A program made the position numbers and the translations under genes. This document shows positions 1-9,030 of a stretch of DNA of 11,592 nt, in pieces; within the stretch, counting starts at the first letter, position 1; each line of letters starts with the position of its first letter. Below the pieces are notes generated by a model. The model was not told the origin of the DNA. It saw nothing but the letters and a program-made list of their open reading frames with translations, and made no database searches. The stretch lies in contig DOFS01000433.1 of NCBI GenBank assembly GCA_003523945.1, positions 1 to 11,592 of the forward strand. The letters are read 5' to 3'. The stretch is from Nitrospiraceae bacterium. Its GTDB lineage: Bacteria > Nitrospirota > Nitrospiria > Nitrospirales > UBA8639.

Positions 1-330
1 GTCAGTGAGAAATTTTTGCAGGAAATCGGGTGCCCGGTTATGAATATTCATCACTCCTTTCTGCCGGCATTTGTCGGGGCCAAGCCCTATCATCAAGCGT
101 ATGATCGTGGAGTCAAGATCATCGGAGCGACCGCGCATTATGCTACACCCGAATTGGATGAAGGCCCTATCATCGAGCAGGACGTGGTCCGTGTCGGTCA
201 TAGGGATACCGTGCAAGACCTCATTCGTAAAGGCCGTGATCTTGAAGTGCTGGTCCTGGCCAGAGCGATCCGACTGCATGTTGAGCATCGGGTGTTGGTC
301 TATGGACGAAAAACGGTCGTGTTCGATTAG
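1..330 (+). CDS. purU: Formyltetrahydrofolate deformylase, C-terminal part (5' end outside window)
   Basis: PurU hydrolyses 10-formyltetrahydrofolate to formate and tetrahydrofolate in the cytoplasm, feeding formate to purine synthesis and balancing the one-carbon pool. The reading frame is open from base 1 to the TAG at 328-330, giving the last 109 residues of a protein usually about 280 long. What is visible is the formyltransferase-fold catalytic domain. It includes the N-I-H-H-S-F-L-P motif with the active-site His (residues 15-22 of the visible part), the [20 protein letters not shown] stretch, and the LDEGPII motif carrying the catalytic Asp. The end ([15 protein letters not shown]) is the normal family C-terminus, so the 3' end is intact. 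The N-terminal ACT domain must lie upstream. A diverged copy of its last 17 codons occurs at 9031-9081, so this gene border has a recombination history. Confidence 0.95.
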   Translation, partial: VSEKFLQEIGCPVMNIHHSFLPAFVGAKPYHQAYDRGVKIIGATAHYATPELDEGPIIEQDVVRVGHRDTVQDLIRKGRDLEVLVLARAIRLHVEHRVLVYGRKTVVFD

Positions 331-423
331 GGGGCTTTTGAGCAAGTTTGCCCTGGGTTTAGCGAATTCAACCGTCAGGACCATTTCTCTCAGAGTAATA
401 GCCTCACCGATACTTTTCCAATT

Positions 424-475
424 CTGTCAAAACTGTAATCTTTCTGTCATCCTGCTGTTTGTGATGGATTGTTAT
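424..475 (+). promoter_or_regulatory. Phased CTGT direct repeats (PhoB/OmpR-class operator) with candidate -10
   Basis: The 155-bp gap between purU and the next reading frame holds four CTGT cores starting at 424, 433, 444 and 455. The last three are spaced exactly 11 bp apart. Bases 433-450 read CTGTAATCTTTCTGTCAT, which matches 15 of 18 positions of the Pho-box consensus CTGTCATAWAWCTGTCAY as I recall it. Such 11-bp tandem repeats are how dimers of OmpR/PhoB-family regulators bind on one helix face. A weak -10 candidate, TGTTAT, lies at 470-475, where an activator-dependent promoter would place it, and no good -35 is present. The likely binder is the OmpR-class regulator encoded at 6919-7590, although the host PhoB is an alternative. 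The site would drive the efflux genes downstream. Confidence 0.5.
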
Positions 476-485
476 CATTCCTCAC

Positions 486-935
486 ATGCATAGGCTATTG
501 TCCTCTCTGATGATGTGTAGCCTCTTAAGCTTGTCGCTCACGGGCTCCATTCAATTTCAAGATCGTCCCCTGAAGGCGGACGAATCCGTGTTTCGCATAG
601 AAACGCGCACCCTGTCTAGCGAAGGCCTACGGGAGCTCATCGAGAGTGCCACTGGACAGAAAACCGATTGGCCTTCCAAATCGTGGGACGTTGATTGCCT
701 CACTCTGGCAGCGTGGTATTTCCATTTCGATCTGGCGTTGGCTCACGCTCAAGTTGGCACCGCAGATGCGGCCACCATCACGGCAGTTCAGCGGCCCAAT
801 CCCAGTATCACGATGTTGCCTACCTGGGTTAACAGTGCGGCGACAGGAATCAATCCTTGGATTATCGCCAGTGCGCTTAAAATTCCCATCGAATTCGGAG
901 GAACGAGAGCATCCTTAGGTTTCTTGGATCTTTAA
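486..935 (+). pseudogene. Truncated TolC-family outer-membrane efflux protein (N-terminal remnant)
   Basis: This 149-residue reading frame begins with a signal-peptide-like segment (residues 1-20, rich in Leu and Ser). It continues into the first helical region of a TolC/CzcC-type outer-membrane channel: LTLAAWYFHFDLALAHAQ (72-89), then A-x-x-x-ITAVQRPNPSI (95-108), then a segment ending in LKIPIEFGGTR (131-141). In the family that last motif introduces the long coiled-coil helices. Here homology stops around base 905-910 and a TAA follows at 933-935. About two thirds of a normal 400-450 residue protein is absent, so it cannot form a channel. It differs in subfamily from the complete TolC protein that follows, so it is not a simple tandem duplicate of it. 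There is no Shine-Dalgarno sequence before ATG 486 and the candidate -10 ends only 10 bp away, so translation may be leaderless or start at 510 or 513. Confidence 0.75.
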
Positions 936-949
936 TAAAAGGAAACGTC

Positions 950-2356
950 GTGTTACTCAAGGCATTCTTTTTCACCATGGGCTTCAGATCGGCACAACTC
1001 CTTAGGCTTTTCATGGGAGTGGTCCTGCTCGTCCCTGGATGTGCGATTGCTCCCACGGATTTTTCACAAGTGAGCGACCGCCTGGAAGAGCGAACCGGTT
1101 TTCGATCCGGGCTAAAAGATGAACCTGAGAAAACCGTGATTCCTCCAGACGTCTCCCTTCAGGATGGTGTCACGCTGGAAGAAGCCATTACGATCGCCTT
1201 ATGGAACAACGCCGCCTTTCAGGAATCCCTTTCGGGATTAAGTGTATCGGAAGCTGAACTCATTCAGGCAAATATGTTGCAGAACCCGCAGTTCTGGGGA
1301 CTATTTCCAACAGGTCCAAGCCCACCAGGGGGCCCCTTGGAATTTGCCATACGCTTTCCTTTGGAGGCCCTCTGGCTTCGGCCACATAAAGTGGCAGCCG
1401 CACAACGTAAAATGGAGCAGACCGTGGAGGGACTGATTCAAAATGGATTAACCCTCGTGCGTGATGTCAAAGTCGCATTTGCCAATTCACTTCTTGCCGA
1501 ACAACGCCTGGGCTTAACCGTGAAGCATGCCGAAATCCTTCGGCACATCGCTCAAATCATGGAATCCAGATGGCAAGCGGGTGAAATCAGCGAACTCGAG
1601 GCCGGAACGTTCAGGATCAGTGCCTTGCAAGCCGGGGAGCAGATTCATCAATTAATGCATGAGGTGACTCTGGTTCGTGAACAATTCCGTGCTCTGATCG
1701 GATTAGGCTTTGAAGACGCTTCCATCGTCTTGCAACACTCCGCAACCTTACCCACCACACAACGGAGTGCCGAGGAATTGTTGACTGATGCCCTCGCCAC
1801 CCGTCCCGATCTGCGCGCGACGGAGTTGGAGTTAGAAGCGGCCGGTCAACGGGTCGGTTTGGCACGCAAAGAAATTTTTGTGCTGACCGGAATTTATCGA
1901 GCCCAACAAACCACCACCGATCCGTTTAATTCCCGTCCAGGACTTCAATTCACCATTCCAATTTTCAATCAAAACCAGGGCGGAATTGCCCTGGCGGAAG
2001 CCGGGGTGGCGATTGCCGCTCGCCGGTATGTGACCATACGCGATCAAATCGCCCTCGAAGTCCGACAGGCACACACCCGATGGCTTCAGACCGAATCCAG
2101 CGTCCGCAACTGGCGGCAACGAATGCTGCCAGCTCACCAGACGGCAACCCTTCAAGCACAAAAGGCCCTTGAAGCCGGGGACGCCACAGCCCTGTTACCC
2201 CTGGCAGCTCAGCAAAACTGGATTCAAGCGCGGATCCGTGAAATCGAACTGGTCGCGGGCCAACGCCAAGCTATTGCTGAACTTGAACGCGCCATTGGTC
2301 ATTCACTTCTTTCCCAACCTCATCATGCTCCAGAACCTCGGCTGGCGCCATCATGA
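950..2356 (+). CDS. TolC/CzcC-family outer-membrane efflux lipoprotein
   Basis: This is the outer-membrane channel of a tripartite RND efflux pump, 468 residues with the length and architecture of the family. The N-terminus has a hydrophobic stretch ending in a lipobox, LVPGC, with Cys31, so it is probably an acylated lipoprotein. DGVTLEEAITIALWNN (72-87) opens the first outer-membrane efflux repeat, and a second repeat begins near the TRPDLRATELELEAAGQRVG segment in the middle of the protein. GTG 950 is chosen as start because a good ribosome-binding site, AAAAGGAAA, lies at 937-945. ATG 977 is an alternative that would give a more typical signal-peptide length. The stop overlaps the adaptor start by 4 bp (ATGA), indicating translational coupling. 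It contains no metal-rich tail. Function in export is a family inference and the substrate is unknown. Confidence 0.88.
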   Translation: MLLKAFFFTMGFRSAQLLRLFMGVVLLVPGCAIAPTDFSQVSDRLEERTGFRSGLKDEPEKTVIPPDVSLQDGVTLEEAITIALWNNAAFQESLSGLSVSEAELIQANMLQNPQFWGLFPTGPSPPGGPLEFAIRFPLEALWLRPHKVAAAQRKMEQTVEGLIQNGLTLVRDVKVAFANSLLAEQRLGLTVKHAEILRHIAQIMESRWQAGEISELEAGTFRISALQAGEQIHQLMHEVTLVREQFRALIGLGFEDASIVLQHSATLPTTQRSAEELLTDALATRPDLRATELELEAAGQRVGLARKEIFVLTGIYRAQQTTTDPFNSRPGLQFTIPIFNQNQGGIALAEAGVAIAARRYVTIRDQIALEVRQAHTRWLQTESSVRNWRQRMLPAHQTATLQAQKALEAGDATALLPLAAQQNWIQARIREIELVAGQRQAIAELERAIGHSLLSQPHHAPEPRLAPS

Positions 2357-3480
2357 ACCACCCTCTATCGACCGCGACCATGGCCCCAGTGCAATGGAAC
2401 AAATCGTTCGGAATATTTAGAAGCCATCGATCATACCGGTCCAAGTTTGCCTGTATGATATTCATAAGCCTGCTAACCGGTATGACAATTCCAAAGGCCG
2501 TGGAGTCGGGTGAACAACCCAGCCTGGCACAAGTGGAGCACATCGCCAGGGAAACGACCTTCAATACCATTCAGTTGACTCCAAAGGCGGAAGAGCGACT
2601 CGGGATCACGACCGTGGCCCTTGAACGTCGAACAGTCAACCAAACCCGCCTGTATGGAGGCGAACTCATTTTGCCCCTGAATCAATTGGCGGCCGGCGCG
2701 AAACGGTTCTCTTCCAAAGACACACAATCGGTCTTCACGATCCTGCCGTTGATGACTCCTGCGGATCAAATTCGCGTGGCGGAGGCCCAAGTGAATGCCG
2801 ACGGACAGGTTCAAGCTGCCAAGGTCCAGGTTGATGCCGCTCAGGTACTCTTAGCACGTGCGCAACGTCTCCTTCGAGACCATGCGGGGAGTCAACGTGC
2901 TGTCGATGAAGCCCAGGTCCAATTTCGATTGGCGCAGGCGACCCTGGCGGAAGCGCATGCCAGACGTCAGTTGCTGGGACCTCCCCTTCTCGCGATCGCG
3001 AGTCCTGATCGATTCTGGATACGTGTGCCGGTGTATGTCGGTGTTCTCAATGACATCAACCGCCGGGAATCTGCCCGAATGGAACCTCTTGGGAATTTCA
3101 ACGGACAGTCGGGGGTTGAGGTCAACCCTGTCTCGGCCCCTCCCTCTTCCAATCCGATCGCAGCGACCGTTGATCTCTTCTACGAAGTCGCCAATTCCAA
3201 TAAGGAGTGGCAACTTGGTCAAAAGGTTCAGGTCTTTCTGCCATTAATGCAAACCGGAGACAGCCTGGTCGTGCCATGGTCAGCCGTCATCGTGGATATT
3301 TATGGCGGGACGTGGGTGTACAACAAGCATGCTCCACACACGTTTGTTCGTGAGCGTGTGCAGGTCAGTTTCATTCAGGATTCAGAAGCCGTGTTAGCTT
3401 CCGGCCCGACGCCCGGCTCGGAAATTGTCCTCCAGGGTGCGGCAGAACTGTTTGGGACAGAAGTCGGATTCGGTAAATAA
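2353..3480 (+). CDS. RND efflux periplasmic adaptor (HlyD/CusB-like), apparently lacking lipoyl domain halves
   Basis: This membrane-fusion protein should link the RND permease to the TolC-type channel. It has 375 residues. A hydrophobic segment at about 31-48 follows a basic N-terminus and serves as signal or anchor. [19 protein letters not shown] (73-91) is the usual membrane-proximal start, an Ala/Gln-rich helical hairpin spans about 138-206, and the barrel starts at [14 protein letters not shown] (217-230), ending in a [14 protein letters not shown] segment. The segments flanking the hairpin normally contain the two halves of a lipoyl-like domain (a Gly-rich 'SP..G' motif followed by 'G..V..G'). 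Here both are reduced: the first is the anomalous stretch at 109-125, and the second is essentially absent, with the hairpin running directly into [10 protein letters not shown] at 210-219. It lies in an operon with the flanking pump genes. No Met- or His-rich metal site is evident. Confidence 0.82.
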   Translation: MNHPLSTATMAPVQWNKSFGIFRSHRSYRSKFACMIFISLLTGMTIPKAVESGEQPSLAQVEHIARETTFNTIQLTPKAEERLGITTVALERRTVNQTRLYGGELILPLNQLAAGAKRFSSKDTQSVFTILPLMTPADQIRVAEAQVNADGQVQAAKVQVDAAQVLLARAQRLLRDHAGSQRAVDEAQVQFRLAQATLAEAHARRQLLGPPLLAIASPDRFWIRVPVYVGVLNDINRRESARMEPLGNFNGQSGVEVNPVSAPPSSNPIAATVDLFYEVANSNKEWQLGQKVQVFLPLMQTGDSLVVPWSAVIVDIYGGTWVYNKHAPHTFVRERVQVSFIQDSEAVLASGPTPGSEIVLQGAAELFGTEVGFGK

Positions 3481-3491
3481 CGCGCTTCACC

Positions 3492-6400
3492 ATGGCCTGG
3501 CTCATCACCACATCATTGCGATTTCGTGTGCTGATCATGGCGTTGGCCGGCTTTCTCCTTGTGTACGGGTTCTGGATCTTGCCGTCAACCCCACTGGATG
3601 TGTTCCCCGAATTCGCATCTCCCCGGGTGGAGGTACAGGTTGAGGCCCCCGGCCTTTCCACCGAAGAAGTGGAAAATCTGATCACGCTTCCTATTGAACA
3701 GGCACTCAATGGATTACCATGGATGGAGACGATTCGTTCGAAAACCGTTCTGGGACTTTCTTCGGTCGTGCTCATATTTCAGGAAGGCACGGATCTCATA
3801 CGGATTCGCTCTCTGGTTCAAGAGCGGTTGGCCCTGGTGTCCCCCTCCCTTCCAGCCGTCGTGCGTCCCCCGGTCATCCTGTCACCGCTTTCCTCCACCA
3901 GCCGTGCGCTCAAAATTGGCCTCTCATCACAAACCCTGTCTCGCATGGAACTCACAGATCTGGCTCTTTGGAAAATCCGGCCTCGTCTCAGGGCCCTACC
4001 GGGAGTGGCCAATGTGGCCATCTGGGGACAGCGGGATCGTCAATATCAAGTGATTGTCGACCCACGCCGCTTACAGGCCAATGGGATCAGCCTGAATGCC
4101 GTGATTCAAGCCACACGTGACGCCTCGCTCGTGACAGGCGGAGGGTTTATTGAGACGCCGAATCAGCAGTTGCCGATTCGCCAGCTTTCTCCCGTCACCA
4201 CTCCGGAGGATCTGGGGAAAACGGTTGTGAGTTTCAAGAACAATGTTCCTATCCGGTTAGGGGATGTGACTCGTGTAGTGGAGAGCCATCCACCCCCTAT
4301 CGGCGATGCCATTATCAATGACGCTCCAGGGCTGCTCCTGATTGTGGAAAAACAGCCTTGGGGCAATACCTTGGAGGTGACCCGTCAAGTGGAAGCGGTC
4401 CTTGACTCGATGCGCCCAGGACTGACAGGGGTGAAAATCGATTCGACCATTTTTCGCCCGGCGACTTTTATCGAAATGTCACTTGAGAATCTTCAACAGG
4501 CCATGTTGCTTGGTAGTGTACTGGTCATCATGGTCCTGGTGGCGTTCTTATTTGAATGGCGAACCGCGGTTATCAGCCTCGTGACGATTCCCCTCTCACT
4601 GACGGCTGCGGCGGTGGTCCTGCATTTTCGAGGGGGAACAATCAATACCATGGTGCTGGCTGGTTTGGTCATTGCGCTTGGAGAGATTGTCGATGATGCC
4701 ATTATAGATGTTGAAAACATCATGCGCCGGCTCCGGCTCAATCAGAAGTCCCCCAATCCTTCTTCGGCCTTCCAAATCGTACTCCTGGCCTCCCTTGAAG
4801 TACGAAGCGCGGTGGTCTTTGCCAGTTTAATTGTGTGTCTTGTCTTCTTGCCGGTATTCTTTTTGCCGGGATTGTCAGGGGCGTTCTTTGGGCCCCTCGC
4901 GTTGTCCTACGTCCTCGCCATCATGGCTTCCTTATTGATCGCGCTCACCGTCACTCCGGCCCTCAGCCTCACGCTATTGCCCCAAGCGCCGATGAGGCGT
5001 CATGAAGCACCCTTGGCCAGGATACTGAAAACAGGATACCGCTCTCTTCTGCCTCATCTCGTCAACCGGCCTCGTTGGTCCGTCGCGATTCTTATCGGCA
5101 CCTTGTCCACGACCCTCATGGCATTACCGCTCCTTGGAGAAGAATTTTTACCGAACTTTATGGAACGCGACTTTCTCATGCACTGGGTCGGGAAACCCGG
5201 CACCTCTCTCGAAGCCATGCAACGCAGCACGCTTCGAGTCAGCGAGGAATTGCGCACGATCCCGGGAGTTCGGAACTTTGGGTCTCACATTGGCCGTGCC
5301 GAGGTTGCGGATGAGGTCGTCGGCCCCAACTTTGCCGAACTGTGGATTAGTCTCGATCCGAATATCGATTATGCACCCACGGTGCGAAAAATCCAGGAAG
5401 TGGTAGACGGCTATCCAGGGCTCTATCGTGATGTCCTGACCTATTTGCGAGAACGGATTAAAGAAGTGCTGACGGGCACCAGCGCAGCAATCGTCGTGAG
5501 AATCTATGGGCCGGATTTGGACATTTTGCGTGAAAAGGCCCAAGAGGTCTACGCATCGCTCAGTGACACCAAGGGCCTTATTGACCTCAAAGTGGAATCT
5601 CAGGTTTTGGTGCCTCATATTCAAATTCGTCTACGACCTGACGTAGCCGCGAATTTGGGATTGGCACCCGGCCAGATCCGATCAGCGGTGTCCACCCTTC
5701 TTCAAGGTTTCAAAGCCGGAGAAGTCTATCAGGATCAAGAGATTTATACTGTGGCGGTTTGGGGGGAAGCGTATCTCCGAACGGATGTGCAGGCATTGAG
5801 GCATCTCCCACTTGAAACTCCTGGAGGGACGCTCGTTCCATTGGGCGATATTGCGGAGATTACCATCGTACCGACTCCTAATGAAATCAAGCGCGAAGCG
5901 GCTTCACGCCGGATTGATGTGACTGCCAATGTCGCCGGACGGGACCTTGGCAGCGTCGCCCGTGAGATTGAATCGCGGGTCACTCACATCCCGTTTGATC
6001 GGGGATACCATCCGGAAATTCTAGGAGAATACGCGGCGCGGCAGGAATCGCAGAACCGGTTGTATGCCCTGGCAGTTCTCTCTTTCATCGGCATTCTTGT
6101 CTTACTGCATGTGGACTTTGGAAACGTGAGACTAGTCAGCATGGTGGCCTTGACCCTGCCTTTCGCCTTGATCGGTGGCGTGGTAGCGGTCTTTATGAGC
6201 GGTGGGGTCCTATCACTCGGGTCGCTTGTCGGCTTTGTGACCGTTTTAGGTATTGCAGCCAGGAACGGCATCATGCTGATCAGCCATTATCGGCACCTTG
6301 AAACCCGGGAAGGAGAGCGATTCGGATCCAATCTGGTCATGCTGGGATCGGAAGAACGGTTGGTTCCGATTCTTATGACCGCCTGTACGGCTGGATTAGC

Positions 6401-6560
6401 TCTCCTCCCCCTTGTCCTTGGAGGAAACAAACCGGGACATGAAATCGAATATCCCATGGCCATCGTGATTCTTGGTGGTTTAACAACCTCAACTGTTCTG
6501 AATCTCTTTCTGTTGCCATCTTTATATACGGCATTCGGACAAGGAAACCTCGAAAAATAA
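3492..6560 (+). CDS. Heavy-metal-type (HME) RND efflux permease
   Basis: This is a proton-driven inner-membrane permease of 1022 residues, the usual length for CzcA/CusA-type pumps. A first transmembrane segment (about 12-31) is followed by the family signature [20 protein letters not shown] (33-52), two large periplasmic loops, and helix clusters at about 335-495 and 855-1015. The proton-relay helix TM4 reads [14 protein letters not shown] (397-410), with Asp401, Asp402, Glu408 and Asn409. This is the heavy-metal-type D..E-N pattern but not identical to CzcA. From a by-eye alignment, the three periplasmic methionines that bind Cu(I) in CusA are not retained, so copper/silver is doubtful. ATG 3492 lies 12 bp after the adaptor stop without a strong ribosome-binding site. 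The stop is directly followed by a fragment of a different RND gene. Confidence 0.92.
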   Translation: MAWLITTSLRFRVLIMALAGFLLVYGFWILPSTPLDVFPEFASPRVEVQVEAPGLSTEEVENLITLPIEQALNGLPWMETIRSKTVLGLSSVVLIFQEGTDLIRIRSLVQERLALVSPSLPAVVRPPVILSPLSSTSRALKIGLSSQTLSRMELTDLALWKIRPRLRALPGVANVAIWGQRDRQYQVIVDPRRLQANGISLNAVIQATRDASLVTGGGFIETPNQQLPIRQLSPVTTPEDLGKTVVSFKNNVPIRLGDVTRVVESHPPPIGDAIINDAPGLLLIVEKQPWGNTLEVTRQVEAVLDSMRPGLTGVKIDSTIFRPATFIEMSLENLQQAMLLGSVLVIMVLVAFLFEWRTAVISLVTIPLSLTAAAVVLHFRGGTINTMVLAGLVIALGEIVDDAIIDVENIMRRLRLNQKSPNPSSAFQIVLLASLEVRSAVVFASLIVCLVFLPVFFLPGLSGAFFGPLALSYVLAIMASLLIALTVTPALSLTLLPQAPMRRHEAPLARILKTGYRSLLPHLVNRPRWSVAILIGTLSTTLMALPLLGEEFLPNFMERDFLMHWVGKPGTSLEAMQRSTLRVSEELRTIPGVRNFGSHIGRAEVADEVVGPNFAELWISLDPNIDYAPTVRKIQEVVDGYPGLYRDVLTYLRERIKEVLTGTSAAIVVRIYGPDLDILREKAQEVYASLSDTKGLIDLKVESQVLVPHIQIRLRPDVAANLGLAPGQIRSAVSTLLQGFKAGEVYQDQEIYTVAVWGEAYLRTDVQALRHLPLETPGGTLVPLGDIAEITIVPTPNEIKREAASRRIDVTANVAGRDLGSVAREIESRVTHIPFDRGYHPEILGEYAARQESQNRLYALAVLSFIGILVLLHVDFGNVRLVSMVALTLPFALIGGVVAVFMSGGVLSLGSLVGFVTVLGIAARNGIMLISHYRHLETREGERFGSNLVMLGSEERLVPILMTACTAGLALLPLVLGGNKPGHEIEYPMAIVILGGLTTSTVLNLFLLPSLYTAFGQGNLEK

Positions 6561-6931
6561 ATGACCGTGTTCAATATTGTGTCATTATTGGGCGCGATCA
6601 TGGCATTGGCGTGGTAGCAAAAAATGGTATTCTCATGCTGGACTCGGTACACCGATTCGAGTCGCAAGGTGAAAGTTTGGACGATGAGCTGACGACATCC
6701 GGGGGGTGGCGGTTGCGTCCGGTATTGATGACGTCGCTGGGGGCGGCGTTGGGCCTCTTTCCCTTAGCCTATGGAATCGGTGCCGGTTCGGACATGTTGA
6801 AACCCTTGGCTATTGGTGTCATTGGGGCGTTGACCCTGTCCGTGTTAGTCTCATTGGTGGCGACGCCCACCTTATATTTTGTCATGCGAAGGCTGCTCCG
6901 CCGCAAGGGAACCATGACATGCGCATTCTGA
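6561..6931 (+). pseudogene. C-terminal remnant of a second RND permease, frameshifted
   Basis: Directly after the intact permease stop, bases 6561-6601 read M-T-V-FNIVSLLGAIMA, which is the RND segment preceding TM11. The frame then breaks and resumes in another frame as GVVAKNGILMLDSV, continuing through [20 protein letters not shown] and a last transmembrane helix to TGA 6929-6931. Adding one base near 6602 restores a continuous sequence, GAIMAxGVVAKNG, so a single-base deletion explains the shift. Equivalent residues in the intact neighbour start at about 906, so roughly 900 N-terminal residues are missing. The sequence differs from the intact permease (AKNGILMLDSV against [11 protein letters not shown]), so it is a remnant of another pump. 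Its end overlaps the response-regulator start by 13 bp, which suggests the regulator genes belonged to this older operon. Translation through this piece could still couple to the regulator. Confidence 0.85.
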
Positions 6932-7590
6932 TTGTCGAAGATGAAAAGAAAGCCGCGGCCTATTTGCAAAAGGGGCTGACCGAGCAAGGGTTTGTGGTTG
7001 ATGTTAGCGCGGACGGCGAAGAAGGCTTGCAACTGGCTCGCATGGTCGAGTACGACCTCCTCATTCTCGACGTCATGATGCCGTTGCGTGATGGCTGGTC
7101 GGTACTCCGGGAGTTGCGGAGTAGCGGCAAGCCGACTCCGGTTTTGTTTCTCACGGCGCGAGATTCTGTCGATGATCGGGTGAAAGGTTTAGAGCTGGGT
7201 GCTGACGACTATTTAGTCAAACCCTTTGCCTTTGTCGAACTGCTGGCGCGCATTCGTTCAATTCTCCGGCGTGGCCCCGCACGACAACCAGAACAGTTCG
7301 GATTGGCCGATCTCACACTTGATCCCGTTCGTCACAAAGCCTTCCGAAACGGCCAGCGGTTGGATTTGTCCCCAAAGGAGTTTGCCTTGCTATCTTTATT
7401 CCTGCAACGGCCCACGGAAGTGTTGTCACGAACGCTGATCGCCGAGCAAGTCTGGGATATCCATTTCGATAGCGATACGAATATTGTGGATGTGGCGGTG
7501 CGCCGATTGCGACAGAAGATCGATGATCCGTTTCCAAGGAAACTGTTGCACACTGTCCGCGGAGTCGGCTATGTCCTTGAAGAACGGTAA
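6919..7590 (+). CDS. OmpR/PhoB-family response regulator (CusR/CopR-like)
   Basis: This is a cytoplasmic DNA-binding transcription factor activated by phosphotransfer from the adjacent kinase. It has 223 residues, the normal size. The receiver domain (1-115) has the acidic pair Glu7/Asp8, phospho-acceptor Asp51 in LLILDVMMP, Thr79 in FLTARD and Lys101 in YLVKPF. The C-terminal winged-helix domain (about 125-223) includes [14 protein letters not shown], the recognition region [15 protein letters not shown], and the terminal hairpin [16 protein letters not shown] 6919 is chosen because MRILIVEDE is the canonical family start; a longer upstream extension in the same frame is only a shadow over the RND remnant. 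It overlaps that remnant by 13 bp and the kinase by 20 bp. Heavy-metal specificity is inferred from context and kinase type. A likely target is the CTGT repeat array at 424-475. Confidence 0.93.
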   Translation: MRILIVEDEKKAAAYLQKGLTEQGFVVDVSADGEEGLQLARMVEYDLLILDVMMPLRDGWSVLRELRSSGKPTPVLFLTARDSVDDRVKGLELGADDYLVKPFAFVELLARIRSILRRGPARQPEQFGLADLTLDPVRHKAFRNGQRLDLSPKEFALLSLFLQRPTEVLSRTLIAEQVWDIHFDSDTNIVDVAVRRLRQKIDDPFPRKLLHTVRGVGYVLEER

Positions 7591-8962
7591 GCCCTGGTCT
7601 ATCACTGTTCGCCTCACCTTTCTCTATATCCTTTCCGCGTCAGTCATTTTATGTTCAATAGGTTGGTATTTGCATCAGACGTTGGCCGCAACTCTGGAAC
7701 AGGACAATAAGCAGTTTCTTCTCCAAGAGATTCAATTGCTGCGCATGGTTTTGGAAGAGCAGCCGCCGAATCTTGGAAGATTGGCGGATGAACAATCCGA
7801 AGGTATCGGTCTGCCCACGGGTCGTTATTATTCGAGAATCCTGGATGAAACCGGACATAGTCTGATCGAAACGCCAGGGATGGAATCCTTACCGACGGCA
7901 AGCCAGTTTCCGGAACCTTCTGAGCCGTCCGAAACGAACGGTGTGGTCCAGACCATTCCTGACGGGAGAAATTTTATGCTGATGTCCGCGTGGAGTAGGG
8001 CGACCCCGAAGCAAACCATTCACATTGCTCTCGATATTAGCCATGAAGCGACACTCCTTGCTCAATACCAACGCAACCTTGTTGGAGCGTTGGTGTTGGG
8101 TCTACTGTTCTCAACTGTGGCAGCCATATTCATTGCTCGGCGCGGCTTGAGTCCTCTTGCTGAAATGACGCAACACATAGAAGGTATCACTGCGACACAA
8201 CTGCATGAACAACTTGACCCGGCTTCCTGGCCCAAGGAATTATCTTCCTTGGCGTCTGCGTTTAATGCCATGCTGCTGCGCCTGGCCAAATCTTTCGCGC
8301 AGCTCACCCAGTTTTCGGCTGATCTGGCTCACGAACTGCGTACCCCGATAAATAACCTTATGGGAATAACCGAGGTCGGCCTGGCCAAATCACGGAATGC
8401 CGATGAGTACCGTGAGATTCTCGAATCCAATCTTGAAGAATACGGGCGACTGTCACGAATCGTGGAAACCCTGCTGTTTTTAGCCCGCGCCGAAAACACG
8501 GAAATTCAATTACGTAAGACTCGTCTGGATGGCAGAGCTGAATTGGAAGCGGTCTGCAGTTACCATGAAGCCTTGGCCGAGGGAAAAGGCATTCGGCTCA
8601 AGTACAAAGGACAGGGCTTTGTGTATGCCGATGGACAGCAGTTCAAGCGTGTCCTCAGTAATCTGGTACTCAATGCCATTCACCACACACCGAACCGGGG
8701 GGAAATCCGCTTATGCCTGAGTCTGGCTGAGGACGGATCGACAGAAGTCAGTGTGCAGGATACAGGCTGCGGCATAGCGGCGGAACATCTTCCCAAGCTG
8801 TTTGACCGGTTTTATCGCATAGACCCCGCTCGCTCCGAGGATGGAACGGGACTGGGGCTCGCCATTGTCAAATCAATCATGGACCTGCATGGAGGGTCAG
8901 TGGTCATTCAAAGCACACCCGGCAAAGGCACCGTTGTGACCCTTCATTTCTCCTGCGAATAG
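7571..8962 (+). CDS. Membrane sensor histidine kinase (CusS/heavy-metal type)
   Basis: This is the partner kinase of the preceding regulator, 463 residues. TM1 lies at about 13-34, followed by a periplasmic sensor domain of about 130 residues. TM2 is at about 169-189, and a HAMP linker follows, starting RGLSPLAEM. The HisKA dimerisation helix has [18 protein letters not shown] with phospho-acceptor His254. The HATPase domain shows the N-box [11 protein letters not shown] (364-374), G1 DTGCGI (397-402), F-box FDRFYR (411-416) and G2 GTGLGLA (425-431). All catalytic motifs are intact. ATG 7571 is chosen because GGAG at 7561-7564 is well placed and the 20-bp overlap with the regulator gene is typical of these pairs. 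The periplasmic loop contains several Met and Pro residues but no clear Cu/Ag ligand cluster, so the signal is not determined. Confidence 0.92.
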   Translation: MSLKNGKPWSITVRLTFLYILSASVILCSIGWYLHQTLAATLEQDNKQFLLQEIQLLRMVLEEQPPNLGRLADEQSEGIGLPTGRYYSRILDETGHSLIETPGMESLPTASQFPEPSEPSETNGVVQTIPDGRNFMLMSAWSRATPKQTIHIALDISHEATLLAQYQRNLVGALVLGLLFSTVAAIFIARRGLSPLAEMTQHIEGITATQLHEQLDPASWPKELSSLASAFNAMLLRLAKSFAQLTQFSADLAHELRTPINNLMGITEVGLAKSRNADEYREILESNLEEYGRLSRIVETLLFLARAENTEIQLRKTRLDGRAELEAVCSYHEALAEGKGIRLKYKGQGFVYADGQQFKRVLSNLVLNAIHHTPNRGEIRLCLSLAEDGSTEVSVQDTGCGIAAEHLPKLFDRFYRIDPARSEDGTGLGLAIVKSIMDLHGGSVVIQSTPGKGTVVTLHFSCE

Positions 8963-9030
8963 AAGATAGTGCGAGAGGGAGAGGTTAAACAAAAACGAGC
9001 AGTCTGGAGTCGTTTCTTGACAATTATCTA

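Noticed and set aside
331..356. Possible rho-independent terminator after purU (GGGC ... GCCC)
   Set aside because: The stem has only four pairs with a long loop and no T-tract follows.
6706..6918. Upstream extension of the response-regulator frame (longer 294-residue version)
   Set aside because: This part overlaps the RND remnant in another frame and looks non-family. MRILIVEDE at 6919 is the standard start.
331..9030. Insertion sequence, integron or transposon explaining the nested layout
   Set aside because: I found no transposase, integrase, terminal inverted repeats or target duplication beyond the diverged purU tail.
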